A DNA stretch of 64,000 bases. Origin: Zelopaecilomyces penicillatus. Taxonomy: Eukaryota > Ascomycota > Sordariomycetes > Hypocreales > Pseudodiploosporaceae. Made by a program: the position numbers and the translations under genes. Shown piece by piece: positions 55,601-64,000 of the stretch (positions are counted from its first letter, which is position 1; each line of letters starts with the position of its first letter). The notes beneath the pieces are model-generated. The model was not told the origin of the DNA. It saw only the letters and a program-made list of their open reading frames with translations, and did not search any database. The DNA is taken from the NCBI GenBank assembly GCA_005765155.1, contig VCCP01000005.1, forward strand, positions 4,278,001 through 4,342,000, in the 5' to 3' direction.

Positions 55601-57900
55601 TCAGGGTTAGATCGATTAACTTGATTAGCTTAGTAGGTGTGCTGGCTTAGCAGTGTGCTTGCTGTACTATGTACACCAAGAAAGCAGGAGCGAATTTCAT
55701 TTTTCCTTTTTTGTCTCGCATCGGGATGTAATGTGTTGAGATTTTGTATTACAGTTTATTCCTTTTCTCTACCGTGCACTGTCTCCAATGCAAGCAAACA
55801 AGGTGAATCTAGCTTGTTTGAACTTGTCTCTCGGATGCCGGGAGCGCCGGGGGCACCAGAGGGCAGCACGAAAGCCGAGCCCTGGCGGCAGCCGGAGAGG
55901 CATGACCAGAAAAAAAAATATCGTCCCACCGAGCACGACCCTTGATAATTTTACTCTTCGGAATACCCTTTTTTCTTACTGTTACATGCGGGCACTGTAG
56001 AGACATTCCCATCAGCACGATTGGGTAGTAACTGTAGTAGGCAAGACGAAACTGCGAGTAATACCCTGGTTAATGTTCCCCGTACAACATCCTGTCAGAC
56101 AGCTCATAAAAGTGAAAGCGACTAAGCCCAGCCCAGCACAGTTGACAAGATCTTCCGTGCCCGTGAGTCGCTCCTTTGATTTGTGTGCGAGTAAGTGCTG
56201 GGAAGGCAGACTAGAAGGATTCCCCGAAAGGGGATTCAAGCTTTGTCCTGTTCAGGCAACCCGCGTTTAGGCAATGGGGCCCGTTGATGACATATTCCGT
56301 CGACGACGAGATTGCCGTTCAGGTACCCGTCGCGGGGTGGCTCAGACAGCGACGCCCTTTCCGGCCGTCCGGTATTATTCACACAGCAAAAGATGAGATG
56401 ATGTACAACACACTAATTTTTCGATTTTCAAACCAGTGTGCGCCTCACCCCCAAACCTGTTCACTAGTGCCTACTAATAGCCTCACCTACTACGGCAAAC
56501 GGCTAAACGGGGAATTTGCGCGGAGAGTGTAGCTGCTCTTTGTGTGCTTCTGTGAGGAAGAAAAAACCACACATCAGACGCAGCTACGGCTGAGAATCCG
56601 GGAAGGGGCGCGAAAAGGGAACTATTCATTGCCGTATAGAGCGCCGCCTGGGGGCCGCTGTGTTGATGTGTGCGTCAAGCATGTACGGCTGTAGTGACGT
56701 TTTTGTTTTTGTTTTCCTCAACTGCCGCAACGGACGCAGATGAAAGTTTTTCCTCGCCCGGGTGGGAATTGGTTAATATCAAATATTGAATTCCCTACCC
56801 TTGATTTTCCCAAATGTGTAAATTTTTGTGGGCGATTAGAATTTGCTTTTCCCCCTGCCTGACGCCAGAGGCGCTGAGAATCCCAATAATCCGGAGCGCA
56901 TCACCGGCCAACACGCCCCCCAAGTCAATCATGTTGGAGACGGGATATCCTTGCTGGGCGGCTTCTGGCTGGTCAATGCAGCGCAGTACTGCAGGATCTA
57001 AGTTGCCAGTTGTTGCGCATAACGAAGAGGCAATTGACCAGATTTAGCATGTAACGTACAGTAATATACCGTATGTACTCTTGACACAACCTGCACCGTG
57101 TTTCCCGTTGGGCACCTTGGCGTGCGATTTTTTATTTTATTTGTGGTCCAGTTGGCCGCTGCGTACCACGTAGGACCCCTATGATTTCATCTGGACCCGC
57201 TTCCTGGGATGACTCTTAATTTGCCCTGGGCCCGAGCTTCTTGCCTGTCGTGCACGTCCCGTATCCGTATCAGCATCAGCCTCTAACGGTAGTAATCATC
57301 ATACCTGCGTAATGTGGGCTTCCACTAGAAACCACCGGCCAATTTGTCTCTTCACCTTGATTCGTAAAGGTGAGGGTAGCGCGCTCTGTTTCTCTTCTGG
57401 GACGAAGACGGAGTAATAGTGCGAAAGAAAAAGGTTTGATCATCCTTACCCACTGCCCCGCTGAACCATAGCACTCTGGTAATAACCAGTGGTTCACCGT
57501 TCTTCTTATTTTGCTTTCTTCTCTTCAAAGTGTCAGAACTTTTTTTGGTGCTGCCTGTTGCCTACCTTATCAAGTGCCCCAGTTTGTGAGTCATGGTTCT
57601 CTGTGTGTGGGGGGCGTTGAAGCCCAAACGATATACTTAGAATGTTGCGAGTACGAATACCCAGTCCTTAAGATTACAGGGGGGAGTCTTAACAAAGTGG
57701 GAGCAGCAGGACCCAACGTGGGTTGCTGACCACAGAAAATGTCACAAACCACTCAACGGCCAACATAGCCATCCATCCCAGACTCGTGGGAATACGGTAA
57801 GGCTGCAGGAAGTGGATAGGGCGTGCCCTGGTTGAGTGGTGGTGGTTGTTTGTTGGCAGGCAAGCAAAGCACCCAGACGGCTAGCACGCATCAGCTGTCG
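52601..57900. other. Gene-poor region, middle part
   Basis: Several frames of 150-250 codons exist (for example 52896-53444 plus and 53707-54453 minus), but they overlap on opposite strands, are rich in Cys/Ser/Arg and lack any domain pattern, so I do not call them genes. Homopolymers are dense here: A runs at 54850-54860 and 54909-54920, G20 at 55103-55122, and a GCC-rich run near 54756. A short minus-strand frame near 56795-57043 has a protein-like look; see findings. Confidence 0.4.
55103..55122. repeat. Poly-G (20) homopolymer
   Basis: Twenty consecutive G, the longest single-base run in the window. Confidence 0.9.
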
Positions 57901-60900
57901 TGTCATCATTCTTGCTAGACTCTTCAGGCAAGGTCGGCGAAGCATTTTCTTGGGGGTCGCCGTCACGAGAACCGACGGGCCGGGCCCTTGTCTACCACTT
58001 GTCCTCAAGGCCCCAAGGAAATTCCCAAGGAGTCGGGTTGTAAAGTTTTCGTTCAAAGTTGCCTAGTCGTCGTACGAGGGGGTGGTGCGCACGACGCCAT
58101 ACTCCCGTCAGCGCTTGGATTGTGCATTGATTCTTTCCTTCTCCCGCGCCATCATGACTGCGTCAAGCAACACGGTTTGGCATTACAACGGGTTTGGAGG
58201 GGCCAGGAGCAACCCGAGGTTTGTTGTGCCACCGTTACGCCTTTCCGCCCGTTCCTGAAATACCGCGCCATTTAATACGGAGCTTTCCTGGCTAGCTGGC
58301 CTCCGGGCTATGCGCTGTACACGGAGCAACAGGAGGTGGTAATTTGCACCAGCAAATAGGAGCGCGGGAATGCTGGGTATGTTTCTTATTCGGGAAGAAG
58401 CAACACCTGTTGCTCTCTGTGTCGGAGGCGAGCAAGCCGAAACGCACACACACACCTCCAGGTACCTGGGCGCCTAGATGCACCGACCTGCCTCCTGATC
58501 ACTCGCATGAGAGTTTAGCGACAAAAAGAAGAACAATGATCAAAAAGAAAGGCCCAACAGAAGCAACACTGATGTGATAGGCCCAAGCCCACCCAGCGTC
58601 AACACACAGGACAGAGACCTCCCCGCAATTGCGATCTGTTTGTGCCAGCCTTGTCGATCAAGGCCCCCCCTCGTTGATTGTCATGCTCCCGTCCTAGGCC
58701 TTAAGCCCAGGTCGTTGGAGTTGGAGGAGCCAACAATGATTATTATTAGTCGCGACGGACAACGAAGCAAGCTGCATGAGCAGCCCCCCCCAGTCGCATT
58801 CTGGCGGTCAGGCTTAAGTGCACAAACAGGCAGGAATTATCGGATTGCTGATGAACGACAGGATTGATGAGCCTTGCAGCTCAGCGCCTGTGTGGGCCAA
58901 GCCACACCCACGCGACAAGGGGTGTTGGTGACCCTGGCAAAACTGGCCTGTGAGAAGCGGCACCTGATCATTCCCAAAATTCCCAACATGGGCAGTACAT
59001 ACGACCGAAAGGACAGAGTACCACGGGCACCTGGTCATGTTCCCTCGGATCGGATTGCGACAAGTGACGCAGCTCCGTCATCGACCCGGGCTTTGAATAG
59101 CAAAATACCGCTCGCCCCTGCCCGGCAGGCCGGAGAGGGAAGTGGGAGAGAGCGAGTGAGTTGGAAAGCGAGAAAGAGTGAGTGAGAGGCATCCGCTCTA
59201 TCCGCTCCTGCTCCAATCCTGCTTCGAAATCTGCCTCAGCGTGGTCTGGCTCGGCCCCAACGGCGGTCATGACTGTCCATATGATCCAAAAAAGGGTTTT
59301 TGTATCCCGTACCCACCGTTGTTTGCTGCGGCAGGTGCGCTAGAAGCCCGCGACGTCGTGATAAAGGAAGGAACGCTTCATTATGTGCCGTTTCGCTCTC
59401 GTTTCCGGCAGGTACGGCGCATTGGACCGTATGAAACCCATTCGAGGCCGGAAACTAGTAACTGGCTAATTAGGTCTGCTCCACAGCATGAAATCGAAGG
59501 AAGATTTTTTTCGGCACTAAAAGGAAGGGCTTCGACGAAGCTTCCATGTAGTGGGGGTGAGCAATAATGAACCCAAGAGCCCGCAATCATATCCAGTGGG
59601 ACCATTTCCTCCACCCCGGCGTCCACTGACTCCTCCCTCCGGCTCGAGCGTCGGACGCCCGAAACTGGAGCAGAGCCAATGTAGGTGATTAATTAACCAG
59701 AACAATGGACGTACGTGGTAATACAAATTATTACGAGGCCCGTACTCCGGACATTGTACTGCTAGGTGATAGTATTACACGCACAGACTGGCTGGCTGGC
59801 ATACTTATTGGCCAGTTCAGAGCCTGTCAGCTCGATGGACGATGCGATGGCGATACGATGCGTGATTGCAACGGTACCTGCCTGCTAGCAGAGGGTAGAG
59901 TTGCGCCCGCGCAAAGTGCAGTAATTACATACTAATACAGGTACAAGCCATGCAGCAGCTCCGGTTTACCAACTTCGGAATCAATCAGCCAGTCAGTCAG
60001 CCAGCCAGCCATTCAGTCAAGAGGAACAACGCAGGTAGGGCTGCAGCAAGAAGGGGGCCAAAAGGGCAGCTGGGGGCGCCAGCAGGCTGAGTGCTGAGCG
60101 CGGGTGCAGCGCGCAAAAAGGGTTCACCATTTCCAGGCGGTGGTGCACAGCAATTACAGTGGCAGCTGCTGAACAACCGTCCGTGGCTGGGGCAGATTTG
60201 ACGTGTCTCTCAGCGAAACGGGAGAGCGCTGGTAATTCAAAAGGTGGCCGGACCTTTAATTTGCCTGGACGTGTACTACACCACCATACGTGGTAGAAAT
60301 TACCACTAAGCGGGCGTTTAGTGCAATTTCGTGGGCGAGAGCAGGTTGGGTCCAGGCTACGTGCAAGACGGAGGACGACGTAGGTACGTACATGGCGCCA
60401 TGCACAGTGCTGGCTGGCCAAAATGGCCAAAGGAGGGTGTGACAGGGGGCGCCAGCCACATGCTGGCCAACAGGGATTTGGGCCACAGGGGTCAACCCCC
60501 TGTGCCTGTTTCAATTTCCTGCCAGGCCCCACAGGCTGGGCTTTCGCGCTGCGTCACCGTGAACACACTGCGAGGCCCAAAGGTCGGTACCGCCCCACGC
60601 GTACCAAACCATTCAGGTACCCTCTACTGCCTCCTCCCACTACCCGCCGCCCACCGCACCCTCGCCAGGCGCGTACCTGGGTACCTCAACCATCTCGGGG
60701 GCCGGCGCGGGAATGGCTTTGCCTTTTGCCAAGGTTGCGTTTTGGGTGCCTTTTCCAAATTTTGGTGCCTTTTTTTTTTCCTTTGCCTTTCCCTTTCGGC
60801 TGCCCCTTCCCAGGTACAAGCCCCGCGGGTACTGGGCTGACGTACTGGATCTGTGTGATGGATTGGCAGCACAAGTGGTCAGGCAGGCAGGTACTTTGTA

Positions 60901-60990
60901 CCATTCCACGAGCCTCTCGTTTTCCCTCGCCGCACCCCCCCCTGTCCGGGGGGGAGGGCTCGTCACTATTCAGAGCGCTCCCATTCGGAA
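57901..60990. other. Gene-poor region, right part
   Basis: No supported gene. From 59.9 kb it has CAGCCAGT/CAGTCAGC repeats (59989-60019) and many GGTACC/TACCTGGG words between 60.5 and 60.9 kb. A 272-codon plus frame (60423-61241) has Pro/Arg-rich noise composition and overlaps equally long antisense frames. Confidence 0.4.
59989..60019. repeat. CAGCCAGT/CAGTCAGC degenerate tetranucleotide repeat
   Basis: Consecutive (CAGC/CAGT) units such as CAGCCAGTCAGTCAGCCAGC form an approximately 30-bp simple repeat. Confidence 0.8.
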
Positions 60991-61347
60991 TACATAAGGC
61001 AGCGCTCTCGCCATCTCTCCGTGTCGCTTCTTTGCTCTCGACCTCGTCACCGAAACAAGTCTCAAGCGACAAACAAGCAATAGTTCGCCTTCAGCAGACA
61101 CACAGTCACCAAAGACTCGCATCAGATATCTACTCTCTTCATACTCATCTCTGCCTCTCAGCATTGCAAGCTTGCACTATCCAACAGCCTCGCTGTCAAC
61201 CAATCAACCAACCAATAAGTCAACCACCACGCTTTTCGTAACTTCAGCATATAGCAACAAACTACGCGCACAACAAACGTTAGAACAACGTTCCTGCAAC
61301 ACTACTCAGTTTCAAGCTTTCGCCGCTACCCCACACACAACCTCACA

Positions 61348-61434
61348 ATGCCTGCTCAGCGACCCTCGCATCTTCCTCCTTGCCCTGGACCTCCTCCCAG
61401 CCGGCCCCTCCCTCCTCTGCCCAAGCGAGGTTAA
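61348..61434 (+). CDS. Small proline-rich ORF, possible uORF
   Basis: 28 codons plus stop. The context CTCACAATGCC is close to the fungal start consensus. The peptide begins MPAQRPSHLPPCPGPPP and ends in LPKRG. Ten or more prolines and no other feature. It could be an upstream ORF in a long leader, or a first coding exon ending at a GTTAAG donor (61430), since the stop overlaps that possible splice site. No homologue is known to me. Confidence 0.25.
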   Translation: MPAQRPSHLPPCPGPPPSRPLPPLPKRG

Positions 61435-61598
61435 GGTTTTCAACATGAATACTGCTTTACGTTGAAACTGGGATTTATATATACTGCCATCGTTTATTAC
61501 GCATTTGTCCTGCTATCCGATTACAAGCTCTTCCTGCGTCTTATCAGAAAAGTTCATGCTGCTTATTCAACACTATCACGGCTTCGTCTCACTATCAT

Positions 61599-61626
61599 CA
61601 CCACCACCACCACCACCACCACCACC
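61599..61626. repeat. CAC trinucleotide repeat
   Basis: About nine perfect CAC units. Read in one frame it gives poly-His, in another poly-Thr; no gene is confirmed around it. Confidence 0.9.
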
Positions 61627-62100
61627 GCAAGGATGAAGTCCGACTCATCGTTACCCTCGGCGTTTACTCATGCTCTTGCAATTCCAATGCTGCTGCATGT
61701 CACTTGAAGCGTGCCATCCTGGCGTCTGCACGCCCACACAGGGCACAATCATTTGCCTGTCCTGGTGGCCTGGCTTTTGCATGAGTATTGAGATCATACG
61801 CCTCGTTGACTTCAAACTGCACACATCTCTCCACTACCACCGTCTTCTGCGGCGGCGTCGAATCAAAAACCTGGTTTCTACCGGGCTTTTTGCACATCCT
61901 CACTCGGAGCCGCCTCCCCCGTCCACGGGGTCTCCACCAGCACGACATATGGCCGCATAATGGGTCGCAGCTCTCTCCACCGTCTTCGCTGGCTCGAGCG
62001 GTTTACATTCTTGCACACACATGTTAATTCTATCTCTTTTCAAAATCTGCACAGTTGCGCCACGCCGCTACATTATGCACTTCAACTATTACTGTAATAA

Positions 62101-64000
62101 CTTGGGTCCTCTTTTTTTTATCTTATTTTTCTCTTTGTCTTAACGGTTATGCATCGCCTACAGGGCAGGGAACAGGTTTGGGAAATCATGTTATTGAAAC
62201 GGAACTTTGTACTATTAGAAAGCATTCGTTGCTGCGTCGCTTATACCCGCGCAACACACGACGACGGTTAATGGGGAACGAAGTAGAGTAATGATGGAAC
62301 GTGGATTTGGGAATCACATAGAATCGCGGGAATTTCAATTTGACATTCTGAACCAAACCTCTACACAAAAAAGTCTCTGCTGCGCCGTGAAATTGCAAGG
62401 TGTTTTTTTTTTTCTTCACGGAGTGGGTCGCGAACACAGGCAATCAAACAGCCACAGGTTGCACGATACATTTCTGAAATGAGACTCCAGGCGGCCGCAT
62501 TCCAAACCCCCCTCCCTAGGCGTACAGTAATGTCCTCGTGACCCACGACTTTCCTGCAGGTCCTCCCTTTGCGACCATGCAAGACCACATTGGCGTTGCG
62601 TATTATTATTACTCCTACGACTGTCCCCTACCGACCTTTGTATTTTGTTTGCGCAGTGCAACGGTATGAGTGGGCAGGTTGAACTTTTGATTAAAACCAT
62701 CAAGTAGCAGCAGCAGCCGCCGCCGCCGCCGCAACTGTGGGGGCGTTTACGGGTGTAACGATGCCGAGGAACAGGGCCCATGTTCTTATTTTTGCTTGCA
62801 TGCCCAGGGCGGATGGACTCAATCCACCAACGGGCCTCGCAGCTCAACAATCCGAGTGGGTGCCGTGGCTGGGGGTGGAGGTTTGGTGGAGTTCAGATAA
62901 AATTCACTTTTAGGTGCCGCGATTGCCAGTTCCCACCTGCGAAAAGCATCCGGAACGAAATATCAAATCAACAAGAAATTAAATCAAATCATGATATCTG
63001 GCGAGGAGAACTCCGGTATTAGCACCTTTTTGTTTCTTCTTTCTTGGGCTGGGCCGGCCTGTCATTACAGAGCACTAGAGTAAAAGGTGATTAATCAATT
63101 AATTATCGTAATAGGTAGTGTATAAGTAATTAATATTTGCGTCATTGAAAGCTGAGCGGCTGGCGCTATGAATATTGGAACTACTATTCCATGAGAGCTC
63201 TGCTTTTGCTTTTTACCGCCATTTTTTTTTACACTCTAACACTTGTGCATATTCGTATCGTCTTATTTTATTAGCCGAGCAAATATAATAATTGTCATCC
63301 CGAATGGCTTTATAATGAACCGGGCTGCTGCCCGCGCCGTCTCCAAGCCCCATCGACGCCATCGATTTCCCGCAAATTCCGATCAGAAGGAAATAAAAGG
63401 CCTCCTTCGTTTTTGTTCCCGTGTCTGTTCTGTCTTTGTCGACCCGGCGTCTCTCGACCCGGCCGCCTTACCAGGGTGAGCCATTCCGCTCCGGGGGGTG
63501 GATGGGGGGGGCGCGCGCAATGTGGAATGACTCGAGAGGGAAACAGAGAGAGAGGGGGGGGGGGGAAGAGGCGCGCGGGCGGGTGAGAATGAATAGACGA
63601 GAGACAAAATATTGAGCCAAGGAAGACTAAATCCCCGGGGATTGGACGTCTCTGGGCAAATATGCAAAACAAGAGATAGGTGGAAGCCATCCCGTGTGAT
63701 ATACCAGGCGGCCACGGCGGCAAAGTGAATTTATTCCGATTGAATTTCACCTTGCCCAACGCACTTGCAACCTTCTTACTACAACCGCTGGACAGGATAA
63801 TAATACCAGACAATGCATGCGTACTTCGTATGTCGTCGGCGTTCGGCCGTTGCATGCGCCGCCCCTTCCTTGCCCCTTCCCCTTCCCCACAACCACACCT
63901 GCATTACAAATGGATGAGTGGACATGTAGCTTGCAAGCTATTACCTTGGCGAGCTTGGTGAGGCTCACTACGAGTTTTTTTCCCACAGAGTTCTTGCAAC
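62101..64000. other. Window end without supported gene
   Basis: Mixed composition with a CCG repeat near 62716-62731, AT-rich patches at 63080-63140 and a G12 run at 63554-63565. Frames here overlap on both strands and show no domain pattern. Confidence 0.4.
63554..63565. repeat. Poly-G (12) homopolymer
   Basis: Twelve consecutive G after a short GA repeat. Confidence 0.9.

Larger units (their letters stand above)
60990..62100 (+). promoter_or_regulatory. Leader-like pyrimidine-rich region of a possible downstream gene
   Basis: After about 60.99 kb the plus strand becomes rich in CTCTC, CAACCAACCAA and ACACACAACC words, as in long fungal 5' leaders. It contains a small ORF (61348-61434) and a CAC repeat (61599-61626). 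No following coding exon could be fitted inside the window, so the supposed main gene, if any, lies beyond 64 kb or is too fragmented to see. Inference only. Confidence 0.3.

Noticed and set aside
60423..61241. 272-codon plus-strand frame
   Set aside because: Pro/Arg/Ser-rich noise with long antisense frames; runs into the leader-like CT-rich stretch.
1..64000. CRISPR arrays, insertion sequences, rRNA genes, intact transposons
   Set aside because: No spaced direct repeats, transposase-like frames or rRNA-like stretches were seen in this fungal sequence.

Overview
This window is nuclear DNA of a filamentous ascomycete, most likely a sordariomycete of the order Hypocreales. Genes have short introns of about 50-130 bp with GT..AG ends and fungal CTAAC/CTAAT-type branch sites. 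They encode eukaryotic housekeeping proteins (Mic60, Rab5, Sac1, URI/Bud27, mitochondrial Ile-tRNA synthetase, OCH1-type mannosyltransferase). No operons, CRISPR arrays or bacterial signals are present. The genus cannot be fixed from the sequence alone.

Layout. 0-15 kb is a housekeeping block: URI1/Bud27-like (-), a double GFA-domain protein (+), two convergent folylpolyglutamate synthase paralogues (+ and -), Mic60 (-), Rab5/Vps21 GTPase (-) and an OCH1-like GT32 enzyme (-). 15-22.5 kb is looser: a 3 kb gap, an acyltransferase-3 membrane protein (+), a 1.6 kb gap, and a type II membrane protein of unknown function (+). 22.9-35 kb looks like an accessory metabolic block: an ANL acyl-CoA synthetase-like enzyme (-), a P-loop DUF1611-like protein (-), an AT-rich island, a PrpF-family isomerase (+), an M20 amidohydrolase (+), a BBE-type FAD oxidase (+) and a glyoxalase-like protein (+). 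No polyketide, peptide or terpene backbone enzyme and no transporter or regulator is seen with them, so a shared pathway is only a hypothesis. 35.5-47.9 kb returns to core genes: Sac1 phosphatase (+), a 1261-residue fungal protein of unknown function (-), mitochondrial IleRS (-), and a basic/acidic hypothetical protein (+) divergent from it.

47.9-64 kb has no gene that I can support. It is about 16 kb of non-coding-looking DNA with homopolymer tracts and microsatellites, ending in a pyrimidine-rich leader-like stretch with a small proline-rich ORF at 61.3 kb. It may be the upstream region of a regulator gene lying beyond the window.

Most gene models were rebuilt by joining exons by reading phase and protein continuity. 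Several real ends lie outside the simple ORFs: the Mic60 first and last exons, two Rab5 micro-exons, the 8-nt start exon of the DUF1611-like gene, and the IleRS first exon.
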